A stretch of 37,252 nucleotides of DNA from NCBI GenBank assembly GCA_020832555.1, contig JAFIEM010000025.1, forward strand, positions 1-37,252, read 5' to 3'. Positions within the stretch are counted from its first letter, which is position 1; every line of letters starts with the position of its first letter. Position numbers and translations under genes: made by a program. The DNA comes from Natronohydrobacter sp. Its GTDB lineage: Bacteria; Pseudomonadota; Alphaproteobacteria; Rhodobacterales; Rhodobacteraceae. The notes beneath the pieces were generated by a model that was given only the letters and a program-made list of their open reading frames with translations, did not search any database and had not been told where the DNA came from. Of the stretch, positions 7,332-16,251 are shown piece after piece.

Positions 7332-9137
7332 TTACCCCATCGCTTCCAGCTCGTCGATGAACCCTTCGATCATGGACAGCCCCTTGTCCCAGAACGCCGG
7401 GTCCGACGCATCGAGCCCGAAGGGCGCGAGCAACTCCTTGTGGTGTTTGGACCCGCCCGCTTTCAGCATCTCGAAATACTTGTCCTGAAAGCCCTCGGGC
7501 GCGGCCTCATAGGCGGCATAAAGCGCATTCACCAGCCCGTCGCCGAACGCATAGGCATAGACATAGAACGGCGAATGCACGAAATGCGGGATATAGGACC
7601 AGAAGGTTTCATAGCCGTCCATGAAGTTGAACACCGGCCCCAGACTTTCGGCCTGCACCGACATCCAGAGCGCGTTGATATCCTCGGGCGTCAACTCCCC
7701 CTCGCGCCGCGCCGCATGCAGCTTGCATTCGAAGTCGTAAAACGCGATCTGGCGGACGACCGTGTTGATCATGTCCTCGACCTTGCCCGCCAGCAGCACC
7801 TTGCGCTCCTCGGTGGATTTCGCCTTTTCCAGCATCCGCCGGAAGGTCAGCATCTCGCCAAAGACCGAAGCGGTTTCCGCCAGCGTCAGCGGGGTTGAGG
7901 ACAACAACTCCCCCTGACCCGCTGCCAGTCGTTGATGCACACCGTGCCCCAATTCATGCGCCAGCGTCATCACATCGCGCGGCTTGCCTAAGTAGTTCAG
8001 CATCACGAACGGATGCGCGTCCGTCACCGTCGGGTGTGCGAAAGCACCGGGGGCCTTGCCCGGTTTCACAGCGGCATCGGTCCAACCTTGCGAAAAGAAC
8101 GGTTCCGCCAGGTCCGCGAGTTGCGGCGAGAAACCTGCATAAGCATCAAGCACCGTCTCGCGCGCCTCATCCCAACCGATCTTGCGCGGGGCTTCCAGCG
8201 GCAGGGGCGCGTTGCGGTCCCAGACTTCCAGTGTCTCCAGCCCCAGCCATTTCGCTTTCAGCGCATAATAGCGATGGCTCAGGCGCGGATAGGCCGCCAC
8301 AACCGCATTACGTAGCGCCTCGACCACTTCCGGCTCGACATGGTTCGACAGGTGCCGCCCCGTCTGGGCCGTGGGCATCTTGCGCCAGCGATCCTCGACC
8401 TCTTTTTCCTTGGCAAGCGTGTTATGAACCCGCGCGAAGAGCTTGATATTCTTGCCAAACACCTCTGCCAAGGCCCGCGCGCCCGCTTCGCGCTTCGCGC
8501 GGTCGGTGTCGGTCAGCAGGTTCAGCGTCGCTTCCAGACCCAGCGGCTCTTCCTCGCCCTCAACCTCGAATTCCAGCCCCGCCATCGTCTCGTCAAACAG
8601 CCGGTTCCATGCAGAAGCGCCGACAACCGACTGATCATGCAGGAATTTCTCCAGCTCATCGGATAGCTGATAGGGCCGCATCGCGCGCATCCGCTCGAAA
8701 ACAGGCCGGTAACGCGCCAGATCATCATTCGCAGTCAGAAGCGCGTCAAAAGCCGCATCCTCGATCCGGTTCATTTCCAGCGAGAAAAACACCAGCGGCG
8801 TGGTGGCATTGGTCACACGGTCCTGCGCATCAGCCATGAATTTCGCGCGCGAAGGGTCAATCGTGTTCTGATAATAGCGCAGCCCCGCATAGGACATCAG
8901 CCGCCCCGCCACCATGTCGATCTTCTCGTAACGGCGCACACAGTCCAGCATTGCTCTGGCGTCCAGCCCTGCGAGCTTCCCCTCATAAGCCACTGCGAAC
9001 TCGGCACATTCCTGCACCAACCAGTCGAAATCGCGGGTCAGTTCGGGCGCCTCCGGTCCGGAATAGAGCGCCGAGAAATCCCATTCGGGAAGATCGCCAA
9101 ATTCGGTTTTCGTCACGCTGCGGTCATCAAGGGCCAT
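7332..9137 (-). CDS. pepF: oligoendopeptidase F (M3B metallopeptidase)
   Basis: 601-residue cytoplasmic zinc peptidase, the usual length for M3B oligoendopeptidase F. The zinc motif HELGH is at residues 394-398 (TLAHELGHGVHQ), followed about 25 residues later by the glutamate region TLAETASVFGEM that supplies the third ligand. The start is the ATG at 9137 with SD AGGAGA five bases upstream. Half of that SD lies in a perfect hairpin (see 9146-9165). The family cuts peptides of roughly 7-17 residues during peptide turnover. It is the last gene of an anmK / DUF4389 / pepF run, separated from DUF4389 by 57 bases. Confidence 0.95.
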   Translation of the reverse strand: MALDDRSVTKTEFGDLPEWDFSALYSGPEAPELTRDFDWLVQECAEFAVAYEGKLAGLDARAMLDCVRRYEKIDMVAGRLMSYAGLRYYQNTIDPSRAKFMADAQDRVTNATTPLVFFSLEMNRIEDAAFDALLTANDDLARYRPVFERMRAMRPYQLSDELEKFLHDQSVVGASAWNRLFDETMAGLEFEVEGEEEPLGLEATLNLLTDTDRAKREAGARALAEVFGKNIKLFARVHNTLAKEKEVEDRWRKMPTAQTGRHLSNHVEPEVVEALRNAVVAAYPRLSHRYYALKAKWLGLETLEVWDRNAPLPLEAPRKIGWDEARETVLDAYAGFSPQLADLAEPFFSQGWTDAAVKPGKAPGAFAHPTVTDAHPFVMLNYLGKPRDVMTLAHELGHGVHQRLAAGQGELLSSTPLTLAETASVFGEMLTFRRMLEKAKSTEERKVLLAGKVEDMINTVVRQIAFYDFECKLHAARREGELTPEDINALWMSVQAESLGPVFNFMDGYETFWSYIPHFVHSPFYVYAYAFGDGLVNALYAAYEAAPEGFQDKYFEMLKAGGSKHHKELLAPFGLDASDPAFWDKGLSMIEGFIDELEAMG

Positions 9138-9145
9138 GAAAGTCT

Positions 9146-9165
9146 CCTGTCTGTTTCCAGACAGG
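9146..9165 (-). promoter_or_regulatory. GNRA-capped hairpin covering half of the pepF Shine-Dalgarno
   Basis: In the minus-strand transcript CCUGUCUG pairs perfectly with CAGACAGG across a GAAA tetraloop. The final AGG of the 3' arm is the first half of the pepF SD (AGGAGA, 9148-9143), which sits 5 bases before the ATG at 9137. Folding would compete with ribosome binding, so this could be a translational switch, a thermometer-like element or an intercistronic stabiliser. Confidence 0.5.
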
Positions 9166-9194
9166 TAGGCCGTGCAAGCCCCGCCTGCAAGCGC

Positions 9195-9497
9195 TCAGTC
9201 CATATCCTTGAAGGGCCAGGGTTTGGCATCCGTCGCAATCGACATGTACCGCGCGGCCTTGGCGACCCACGCGCCCACCATGCAGCCGAAATCGGCCAGC
9301 CGTTCATTGGGCTGGCGCTGGTCGATCACCAGAATGACGAATTGCACCACTGCAATCAGGAACAGGATCGATTGCGCGATGGACAGCATCGCCGCGATGA
9401 TCAGCATGAACACCAGCCGCTTCCAGAGCGGTTCCTCGGATTTGTCCAAAGGCGCGGTCGGGCGGTCGTCGTCAATATCCTGCATCTTGCTCTCCAT
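9195..9497 (-). CDS. DUF4389-family small membrane protein
   Basis: 100-residue protein with two adjacent hydrophobic stretches (about residues 28-58: RLVFMLIIAAM and AQSILFLIAVVQFVILV), a QPNERLADFG turn and a second amphipathic part ending in PWPFKDMD. This pattern matches DUF4389, a family of unknown function. The start ATG at 9497 is two bases after the anmK stop, so the two are very likely translated from one message; an internal Met at residue 5 is a less likely start. No catalytic motif is present. Expected location is the inner membrane. Confidence 0.75.
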   Translation of the reverse strand: MESKMQDIDDDRPTAPLDKSEEPLWKRLVFMLIIAAMLSIAQSILFLIAVVQFVILVIDQRQPNERLADFGCMVGAWVAKAARYMSIATDAKPWPFKDMD

Positions 9498-9499
9498 TG

Positions 9500-10591
9500 T
9501 CAGGGCGCGCTGATCTGCCCACCGCCCACAGCTGCGGCCACGCCGGTCGTGGACGGGCAGGATGTGGGCAGCCCCCGCGCCACCCGCATCGCCAGATAGG
9601 CGAAAGCCTGCGCCTCGATCATGTCGCCGTCAAGCCCTGCGGCCTCGACCGGCACCACCTCGGCAGGCAGATGCGCAGCCAGACGCGCCATCAGATCGCC
9701 ATTGTGCCGCCCGCCCCCACAGACCAGCACCCGCGCGGGCATCTCCGTCAGATGATCGAAGCCCAAAGCGACCGAGGCCGCGACACATTCTGACAGCGTT
9801 GCCAGCGCATCTGCATCGCCCAGATGCGCCACCCGCGCCCCCAGCCCCGGAAAATCGCGGTCCAGCGATTTGGGCGGAACGCGCAGGAAATAGCCCTCGC
9901 GCAGAAAATCCTGCACCACGCCCATATCGGGCGTGCCAGTCGCTGCCAAAGCACCGCCCTCATCGCGGGCCAGCCCCAGCCGTGCATGGCACAGATCATC
10001 CATCGGCGCATTGGCAGGGCCAGTGTCGAAAGCCAGCAGCGCACCGGGGGCTTCGGGCCGATCACAACGCGGGTCCACCCAGGTCAGATTGCCCACGCCC
10101 CCAAGGTTCAGAAACACCAGCGGCGCATCCGCCCCGATATGGCGCGCGAGTGCGAAATGATAGAACGGGGCCAGCGGCGCACCCTGCCCGCCCAGTTTCA
10201 CATCAGAGGTTCGGAAATCCCAGACCACAGGCAGGCCCGAGACCAACGCCAGCACATCGCCCGATCCGGCCTGATGGGTGCCCCGCCCGCGCGGCTCATG
10301 CGCGAGCGTCTGGCCGTGAAACCCGATCAGATCGACCCCCTCGAAGCGCGCCACGATCTCGGCATGGGCGGTCTCGATAATCTCCGCGGCCTCCTCCACG
10401 CCCGGATCACCCGGCCAGCGCCCCATGGCTGCACGCAGGACCGCGCGCTCGGCGTCGGAGAACGGACGAAACGCGACCGACCCGAAGGCCCGGACCGCTT
10501 CGCCGTTCGTCTCCAGCACCGCTGCGTCCACCCCGTCGAAAGAGGTGCCCGACATCAGCCCCAACACGCGCTTGAACTCACTTTTCAACAT
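9500..10591 (-). CDS. anmK: anhydro-N-acetylmuramic acid kinase
   Basis: 363-residue ASKHA-fold kinase that opens and phosphorylates 1,6-anhydro-MurNAc to MurNAc-6-phosphate in peptidoglycan recycling. The start ATG at 10591 is preferred over the longer frame to 10633 because AAGGA lies about 7 bases upstream and the protein then begins [20 protein letters not shown], with the phosphate-binding loop [13 protein letters not shown] near the N-terminus as in other AnmK proteins. Other family features are [20 protein letters not shown] and VCGGGRHN. It is divergent from tyrS, with 65 bases between them, and heads the run with DUF4389 and pepF. Confidence 0.95.
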   Translation of the reverse strand: MLKSEFKRVLGLMSGTSFDGVDAAVLETNGEAVRAFGSVAFRPFSDAERAVLRAAMGRWPGDPGVEEAAEIIETAHAEIVARFEGVDLIGFHGQTLAHEPRGRGTHQAGSGDVLALVSGLPVVWDFRTSDVKLGGQGAPLAPFYHFALARHIGADAPLVFLNLGGVGNLTWVDPRCDRPEAPGALLAFDTGPANAPMDDLCHARLGLARDEGGALAATGTPDMGVVQDFLREGYFLRVPPKSLDRDFPGLGARVAHLGDADALATLSECVAASVALGFDHLTEMPARVLVCGGGRHNGDLMARLAAHLPAEVVPVEAAGLDGDMIEAQAFAYLAMRVARGLPTSCPSTTGVAAAVGGGQISAP

Positions 10592-10656
10592 GGGGTTTTC
10601 CTTGGGCCATGGCACGGCTATAGATCGCCCCATTCTGTCAGCCGGGACAAGCGAAA

Positions 10657-11910
10657 ATGACCTACACCCCCAAATCGGATTTCATCCGCATCATGGCCGA
10701 GCGCGGCTTCCTCGCCGATTGCACAGACCTGCAGGGTCTGGACGAGGCGCTGATCAAAGGGGTGGTGCCTGCCTATATCGGCTATGACGCGACGGCGAAA
10801 TCTCTGCATGTGGGCCATCTGCTGAATATCATGGTCCTGCGCTGGTTCCAGAAAACCGGCCACAAGCCGATCACGCTGATGGGCGGCGGCACGACCAAGG
10901 TGGGCGATCCCTCTTTCCGCTCCGAGGAGCGCCCGCTTCTGGATGCAGCTGCGATTGACAGCAATATCAACGGGATGCAGCAGGTTTTTGCCAAGTACCT
11001 GACCTATGGTGACGGCCCGAAAGATGCGATCATGCTCAACAATGCCGAATGGCTGGACGGGCTCAATTACCTCGATTTCCTGCGCGATGTGGGGCGGCAT
11101 TTTTCGGTCAACCGGATGCTGTCCTTTGAATCGGTGAAATCGCGGCTGGATCGTGAACAGTCGCTGTCTTTCCTCGAATTCAACTACATGATCCTGCAAG
11201 CCTATGATTTCGTGGAAATCTACCGTCGTCATGGCTGCCTGTTGCAGATGGGCGGGTCGGATCAGTGGGGCAATATCGTCAACGGGATCGACCTTGCCCG
11301 CCGGATTGCCGATGCCGAAATCTACGGCCTGACGACGCCGCTTCTGACCACCTCGGACGGGCGCAAGATGGGCAAAAGCCAGGGCGGCGCGATCTGGCTC
11401 AATGCCGATATGCTCTCGCCCTATGAATTCTGGCAATTCTGGCGCAACACGACAGATGCCGATGTGGGCCGATTCCTCAAGCTCTACACGGAATTGCCGG
11501 TGGACGAGTGCAACCGCCTTGGCGCGCTGGAAGGAGCCGAGATCAACGCGGCCAAGATCATCCTCGCCAATGAGGTGACGCGCCTGTGTCACGGCGATGA
11601 AGCCGCGCAGGCCGCTGAGGCCACCGCGCGCGAGGTGTTCGAGAAAGGCGGGCTTGGCGATGACCTACCGACGCTCACGCTTGCAGCGTCCGAATTGACC
11701 GATGGCATTTCCATCTCGCAACTCTTCGTGCGTGCGGGGCTGGCGAAATCCGGCAAGGACGCGAAGCGCCTGATCACCGAGGGTGGCGCGCGGGCCAATG
11801 ATACGCCCGTCACCGATGCAGGCCAGATGATCCATGCGGCCGACTTGTCTGCACCGCTGAAACTGACTGCGGGCAAGAAACGGCATGCGCTGGTGACACT
11901 GGAAAGCTGA
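10657..11910 (+). CDS. tyrS: tyrosyl-tRNA synthetase
   Basis: 417-residue class I aminoacyl-tRNA synthetase that charges tRNA-Tyr. The HIGH-type motif is HVGH at residues 51-54, the tyrosine/ATP region GGSDQWGNI is at 199-207, and the KMSKS loop is KMGKS at 237-241. The C-terminal part ([18 protein letters not shown]) is the S4 RNA-binding domain. Length and order are those of bacterial TyrRS. The gene is divergent from anmK; the short shared gap must hold both promoters, but I could not assign -10/-35 boxes with confidence. Confidence 0.97.
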   Translation: MTYTPKSDFIRIMAERGFLADCTDLQGLDEALIKGVVPAYIGYDATAKSLHVGHLLNIMVLRWFQKTGHKPITLMGGGTTKVGDPSFRSEERPLLDAAAIDSNINGMQQVFAKYLTYGDGPKDAIMLNNAEWLDGLNYLDFLRDVGRHFSVNRMLSFESVKSRLDREQSLSFLEFNYMILQAYDFVEIYRRHGCLLQMGGSDQWGNIVNGIDLARRIADAEIYGLTTPLLTTSDGRKMGKSQGGAIWLNADMLSPYEFWQFWRNTTDADVGRFLKLYTELPVDECNRLGALEGAEINAAKIILANEVTRLCHGDEAAQAAEATAREVFEKGGLGDDLPTLTLAASELTDGISISQLFVRAGLAKSGKDAKRLITEGGARANDTPVTDAGQMIHAADLSAPLKLTAGKKRHALVTLES

Positions 11911-12024
11911 CCCAGCCCATGTGACCCTCCGGTTTCCCAAAAGCGACCCCACAGTGTCGTGATTTGTGGAACCGGACCAAATGGTTATTCGTTGCACAAA
12001 TTCAGATAATTCGGAGTGTACGAG

Positions 12025-12624
12025 ATGACCAATTCCCCCCTGACACGCCGCGCGATGCTGTCCACGGCCACGCTGGCCCTGGGCACGCTCGCCCTGCCCG
12101 GCGTGATTCGCGCGCAATCCCTGCCCGATTACGAAGAGGAAGGCGCGGCAGAAACCGTGCGGCGCAATATCATGGGGTTTGTCAGCCATGAGTGGAAAGA
12201 TCACTTCACCCATCTGCGCAAGGGCGCGATCCTGTGCGACACCCAGTCGCGCGCCGTGCATTTCTGGGCCGAGGATGAGGAAACCTACCTCTCCTACCCC
12301 AGTTCGGTGCCGATGACCGAAGAATTCACCCGTCGCGGCATGACCGAGGTGACGCTGAAGCGCTATATGCCCACATGGATCCCCACGCCAAACATGCGCG
12401 AACGCGACCCCTCGCTGCCCGCGCGGGTCGAAGGGGGCGATCCCAAGAACCCGATGGGCACGCGCGCGATGAATCTCAGCTGGCAATATTACCGCGTGCA
12501 CGGAATCGACAACCCGGCCAAGGTCGGGCGACGGGCGTCGAATGGCTGTTTCGGGCTGATAAACGCCCATGTCGAAGAGCTTTACGAACTGGTGCAGGTC
12601 GGCACCCAGGTCCGGGTCATCTGA
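12025..12624 (+). CDS. Tat-exported L,D-transpeptidase (YkuD)-fold protein, copy 1
   Basis: 199 residues. The start is the ATG at 12025 with CGGAG eight bases upstream; a GTG at 12016 overlaps that SD and is less likely. The N-terminus has a twin-arginine signal (LTRRAML at 6-12, hydrophobic stretch, cleavage near IRAQ). The YkuD signature follows: WIPTPNMRERDPSLP, then RVHG (His159), then SNGC with catalytic Cys175. In most YkuD enzymes the Cys is followed by [IF]-R-[ML]; here Gly177 replaces the Arg. YkuD enzymes make 3-3 crosslinks in peptidoglycan or link proteins to it. The missing Arg leaves real activity in doubt. A close paralogue follows at 12777. Confidence 0.87.
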   Translation: MTNSPLTRRAMLSTATLALGTLALPGVIRAQSLPDYEEEGAAETVRRNIMGFVSHEWKDHFTHLRKGAILCDTQSRAVHFWAEDEETYLSYPSSVPMTEEFTRRGMTEVTLKRYMPTWIPTPNMRERDPSLPARVEGGDPKNPMGTRAMNLSWQYYRVHGIDNPAKVGRRASNGCFGLINAHVEELYELVQVGTQVRVI

Positions 12625-12642
12625 CTCAATCAAAGCGTTGAC

Positions 12643-12695
12643 GCCCTGCAACAGCTTGCAGGGCGCTTGTAGTAGCGCGGCAACAGTTGCCGCGC
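12643..12695. promoter_or_regulatory. two adjacent hairpins between the YkuD paralogues
   Basis: First hairpin: GCCCTGCAA (12643-12651) with TTGCAGGGC (12656-12664), 9 bp and a 4-base loop. Second: GCGCGGCAAC (12675-12684) with GTTGCCGCGC (12686-12695), a perfect palindrome around a single A. Neither has a T-run. They may attenuate or process the message between the two paralogues, or act as a dyad operator. The second paralogue's ATG is 81 bases further on. Confidence 0.45.
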
Positions 12696-12776
12696 CCCAC
12701 GCGCTCGTGACTTGATTTCATCGCAGAACCGGACACATAGAAAATCATGAAGATTGACTTGCCGGAGCTGTAAGCA

Positions 12777-13367
12777 ATGACGAAAACACCCCTGTCCCGC
12801 CGCGCCCTTCTCGGAACCGGGGCCATGGCGCTGGGTAGCTTGGCCATGCCCGCCGTTCTGCGCGCGCAATCCATGCCTGATTACGAGCGCGAAAGCACCG
12901 TGCGCCGCAACATCATGGGCTTCCGCAACCATACCTGGCGCGATCATTTCTCTAACCTGCGCAATGGTGCGATCCTGTGCGATACCTACTCACGCGCACT
13001 GCATTTCTGGTCCGAGGATGAGAGCATCTATCTCGCGCATCCCTGTTCGGTGCCGATGACCGAGGATTTCACCCGCCGCGGCCTGACCGAAATCACCCTG
13101 CTGCGCTACCAGCCGACCTGGATTCCGACGCCGAACATGCGCCAGCGCGACCCCTCGCTGCCCGAGCGCGTGGAAGGTGGCGATCCGACCAATCCGCTGG
13201 GCACGCGGGCGATGAACCTCAGCTGGCAGTATTACCGGATCCATGGCATCGACAATCCCGCGAAAATCGGGCGCCGGGCCTCGAATGGCTGTTTCGGCCT
13301 ACTGAACCCGCATGTCGAGCGGCTCTATGAACTGGTCAAGGTCGGCACGCAGGTCCGCGTGATCTGA
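12777..13367 (+). CDS. Tat-exported L,D-transpeptidase (YkuD)-fold protein, copy 2
   Basis: 196 residues and clearly a tandem duplicate of the gene at 12025: the two align end to end with only a short length difference near residue 40 and share long identical blocks such as TPNMR, RDPSLP, GTRAMNLSWQYYR and RRASNGCFGL. The Tat signal is closer to consensus here (LSRRALL at 6-12, cleavage near LRAQ). His156 and Cys172 are the predicted catalytic pair, and Gly174 again stands where YkuD enzymes have Arg. SD CGGAG is 9 bases before the ATG. A motif GAACCGGAC precedes both genes at similar distance (11969-11977 and 12726-12734), so the upstream control region may have been duplicated too. A strong terminator follows. 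Confidence 0.87.
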   Translation: MTKTPLSRRALLGTGAMALGSLAMPAVLRAQSMPDYERESTVRRNIMGFRNHTWRDHFSNLRNGAILCDTYSRALHFWSEDESIYLAHPCSVPMTEDFTRRGLTEITLLRYQPTWIPTPNMRQRDPSLPERVEGGDPTNPLGTRAMNLSWQYYRIHGIDNPAKIGRRASNGCFGLLNPHVERLYELVKVGTQVRVI

Positions 13368-13390
13368 CCACGATACCCTTGCGCAACACG

Positions 13391-13416
13391 GCCCCGGTTC
13401 ACACCGGGGCTTTTTT
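13391..13416 (+). terminator. rho-independent terminator after the YkuD pair
   Basis: 8-bp perfect stem GCCCCGGT (13391-13398) / ACCGGGGC (13403-13410), 4-base loop TCAC, then six T. It lies 23 bases past the second YkuD stop and just before the convergent gene's stop at 13423. Confidence 0.93.
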
Positions 13417-13422
13417 CACGCC

Positions 13423-14472
13423 TCAGGCGACTGCCCGTCGCAGCCGCCGCAACATGCAGTTCCAGATCAGCCCCAACCCCGCCACCAGCGCCGCCATCAA
13501 CCCTGCAATCGCCTCGCGCAGCGTGTCGCTCAGACGCAGTCCCGTCCTCAGAAACCGGGATTTTCCCAGCACCTCAAACGCACCCACACTGCGCGGCCCC
13601 AGCGTATCACTCGCGCGCGCAAGCCTGCGCGCATCCTCGAGCGTATCCATCTGTCCCACCAGATGCAGCGCTCCGCGCGTGCTGGTGCGGGCCTGCACCC
13701 GACCAACCGCCTCTGTCAGCTCGACCGCAGGGCGCAGCGCCTCCATCCGGCCCAGCCGTGCCAGATCATCGGTAGTGCGCGCAGCCCCAAGCGCAGCCCA
13801 GTCCACGCCCTCGCGCGCGGCGCGCGTATAGATGCGCCGCAATCCGGGCGAGAGCCGCCCCATCCGATGCGCGACCTTCATCAGCCCCGCACCGAATTTC
13901 ACCGAATAGGACGTGCCGCCAGTCACCACGACCAGCCCCGTCGCCCCGATCCCGATGAATGAGAGCGTCACGTCCAGCTGATCCACAGGTTCGCCACGCA
14001 GATAGGCGCCCGATTCGCGGCTCAGCGACAGCACATCGCCCGCAACCGTCAGATTGACCCCGATCCCGCAGGCCAGATCCGCGCCCATACTGCATTGCCG
14101 CAGATCATAGGCACAGGCCCCGCAACTGGCCCCCATCGCGCGCCATGAATGATCCTGCGCATGGGCGCGCGCATAGGCACTGGCGACATCTCCGGGCAGA
14201 TCCTGCGCCTCGGTCAGCGTCATCAGCCCTTCCAGTGCGACCCAGTTGCGCGGCACCTCCTCCAGCCGCGCACTGATCCGCGCCGCAATCGCATCAGGGG
14301 TCGCATGCCGCACCAGTGCACGCTCATAGGCGGCAGAAAGCTCGGCGTCACCGCGCGCAACCAGCGCACCGCCTACCGGGCTTTGCACAAACCGCCAGAG
14401 CGACAGGCCCGACCAGACCAGCCCTGCCAGCATCAGCCCCGTCAGCATCAGCCGCGCGACGGAGCGTAGCAT
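13423..14472 (-). CDS. unknown membrane protein with a Cys cluster, downstream of trpS
   Basis: 349 residues; not a family I recognise. The start ATG at 14472 is four bases past the trpS stop; the frame extends further upstream only inside trpS. Hydrophobic stretches are at about residues 5-28 (N-terminal anchor), 170-196 (FIGIGATGLVVVTGG) and near the C-terminus (AIAGLMAALVAGLGLIW). Between the first two lie four cysteines at 117, 120, 127 and 135 (CGAC, RQC, LAC), suggesting disulfides or metal binding in a periplasmic loop. The protein is rich in Ala/Arg helices, with an AARISARLEEVPRNW stretch resembling helical repeat proteins. Co-transcription with trpS is likely, but this says little about function. 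Confidence 0.75.
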   Translation of the reverse strand: MLRSVARLMLTGLMLAGLVWSGLSLWRFVQSPVGGALVARGDAELSAAYERALVRHATPDAIAARISARLEEVPRNWVALEGLMTLTEAQDLPGDVASAYARAHAQDHSWRAMGASCGACAYDLRQCSMGADLACGIGVNLTVAGDVLSLSRESGAYLRGEPVDQLDVTLSFIGIGATGLVVVTGGTSYSVKFGAGLMKVAHRMGRLSPGLRRIYTRAAREGVDWAALGAARTTDDLARLGRMEALRPAVELTEAVGRVQARTSTRGALHLVGQMDTLEDARRLARASDTLGPRSVGAFEVLGKSRFLRTGLRLSDTLREAIAGLMAALVAGLGLIWNCMLRRLRRAVA

Positions 14473-14476
14473 TGTC

Positions 14477-15514
14477 TCAGCCCCGACGCGCGCCGACCAT
14501 GCCGACGATCTCGCGCGTCTGCGCCACGATCGGCGCAGCAATCGCATCGGCGCGCGCGGCCCCGTCACCCAGAATCCGGTCAATCTCGGCCACATCCTGC
14601 ATCAGCCGGCGCATCTCGGCATTCAGCGGCGACAGCTTCGCCACCGCCAGATCCGCCAACGCAGGCTTGAACGCACCAAACCCCTGCCCGCCATGCTCGG
14701 CCAGCACCGCCTCCGGCGTCATATCGGCAAGGGCTGCATAGATATTGACCAGATTGCGCGCCTCCGGGCGTTCCTTCAGCCCGTCCAACTCTGAGGGCAG
14801 CGGTTCCGGGTCAGTCCGCGCCTTGCGGATCTTCGCAGCAATCGCATCGGCATCATCAGTCAGATTGATCCGCGACTGGTCCGAGGGGTCGGATTTCGAC
14901 ATTTTCTTCGTACCATCGCGCAGGGACATCACGCGGGTTGCAGCGCCTTCAATCACTGGCTCGACCACGGGAAAGAAATCCACCCCGAAATCATGGTTGA
15001 ACTTGATCGCAATATCGCGCGTCAACTCCAAGTGCTGCTTCTGGTCCTCGCCCACCGGCACATGCGTTGCGTGATAGGCCAGAATGTCGGCGGCCATCAG
15101 GTTGGGATAGGCGAACAGCCCGACAGAGGCCTCCTCGGCATGTTTGCCCGCCTTGTCCTTGAACTGCGTCATCCGCCGCAGCCAGCCCATCCGCGCCACA
15201 CAGTTGAAAATCCACGCCAATTCCGCATGGGCAGGCACCTGAGATTGATTGAACAGGATCGAGCGCTTGGGATCAATGCCAGAGGCAATGAACCCTGCCG
15301 CCAGTTCGCGCGTGGCATGGCGCAGCTTTTCGGGCTCCTGCCAGACCGTGATCGCATGCATGTCCACGATGCAATAGACCGTCTCCTCGCCGCTGTTCTG
15401 CGCCACGGCGAAGCGTTTCAGCGCCCCCAGATAATTGCCCAGCGTCAACCCGCCCGAAGGCTGGATGCCGGAAAAGATCCGCTTGGGGAAGGTCTTGGTG
15501 GGCGCGTCGGACAT
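14477..15514 (-). CDS. trpS: tryptophanyl-tRNA synthetase
   Basis: 345-residue class I aminoacyl-tRNA synthetase that charges tRNA-Trp. Key motifs: [19 protein letters not shown] (HIGH-type region), [17 protein letters not shown] (tryptophan/adenylate pocket) and [10 protein letters not shown] (KMSKS loop). The second in-frame ATG (15514) is preferred to 15523 because GGGA lies about 9 bases before it and most relatives start close to the FSG region; the 3-residue difference does not affect function. trpS lies near glnD and murJ in many alphaproteobacteria; here a plus-strand rhomboid gene intervenes. Confidence 0.96.
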   Translation of the reverse strand: MSDAPTKTFPKRIFSGIQPSGGLTLGNYLGALKRFAVAQNSGEETVYCIVDMHAITVWQEPEKLRHATRELAAGFIASGIDPKRSILFNQSQVPAHAELAWIFNCVARMGWLRRMTQFKDKAGKHAEEASVGLFAYPNLMAADILAYHATHVPVGEDQKQHLELTRDIAIKFNHDFGVDFFPVVEPVIEGAATRVMSLRDGTKKMSKSDPSDQSRINLTDDADAIAAKIRKARTDPEPLPSELDGLKERPEARNLVNIYAALADMTPEAVLAEHGGQGFGAFKPALADLAVAKLSPLNAEMRRLMQDVAEIDRILGDGAARADAIAAPIVAQTREIVGMVGARRG

Positions 15515-15591
15515 GGGGCACATTCCCGTCTGGAAAAGGGGTTTCGCTTCGCTTAGCCTTGGCGCGAGTGAAGGTCAACCAAGGCCCCTTG

Positions 15592-16251
15592 ATGCACAGC
15601 CCTGCCCTGAACCCCCTGCCCTGGTCTGTCTGGTTGCTGACACTGACGATAGCGGGCGTGGAACTGGTGCTCTGGGCGGGCGCGCATGGGCTGGTCAATT
15701 CCGCAGGCAGCGCGGGCTGGCGCGCGCAGGCGCTGGCGCTCACAGGCGTCAATCCCGGCGTTCAGGGCTGGATGATCGAGACCGGCCAGACCCCCTTGCC
15801 GCATCTCGCGCGATATGTCGGGTTCGGACTGGTGCATCAGGGACCATTGCAGGCGGCCCTCGTCATCGTCATCACCGCCGCCTTGGGCAAGGTCTGCGCC
15901 GAACGCATCGGTTCGCTGCGCCTGCTGCTCGTTCTGGCGCTGTCGCAGGCCGCAGGCGGCTTTACCTTCGGACTGGTCGCCGCACCGGAGGCCTGGCTGA
16001 TCGGGGGCTATCCGCTGATCTTTGCGCTGGCGGGCTGCTATGCCGGGCAGGTCTGGCACGAGGGCAGCGACACCAACAGCCGCCGCAAGGCGCTGGCACT
16101 GGTCGCGGTGCTGATCCTTGGTCGGCTAGCCCTCGCGGCTATGGTCGGCGGCGGTATGGACTGGATCGCCGATCTGGTGGCCTGTCTGGCAGGCTACGCG
16201 CTCGGCCGCGCCCTGCGCCCCGGATTACGCGCCCGTCTGCGGCGGGCGTGA
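15592..16251 (+). CDS. rhomboid-fold membrane protein lacking catalytic residues
   Basis: 219 residues with about six hydrophobic segments and the rhomboid-like layout: a VGFGLVHQG segment (His82) at the position of the rhomboid HxxxxHxxxN helix, a GGFTFGLV helix, GGYPLIFALAG (138-148) where active rhomboids have GxSG, and MDWIADLVACLAG (189-201) where they have the catalytic His of AHxxG. Both Ser and His are absent, so it should not be a protease. The start is the ATG at 15592 with AAGG seven bases upstream; TTG/GTG codons further up are possible. I recall similar GGYP rhomboid-like proteins in roseobacters. Its 3' end overlaps murJ by 27 bases tail to tail. Confidence 0.72.
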   Translation: MHSPALNPLPWSVWLLTLTIAGVELVLWAGAHGLVNSAGSAGWRAQALALTGVNPGVQGWMIETGQTPLPHLARYVGFGLVHQGPLQAALVIVITAALGKVCAERIGSLRLLLVLALSQAAGGFTFGLVAAPEAWLIGGYPLIFALAGCYAGQVWHEGSDTNSRRKALALVAVLILGRLALAAMVGGGMDWIADLVACLAGYALGRALRPGLRARLRRA

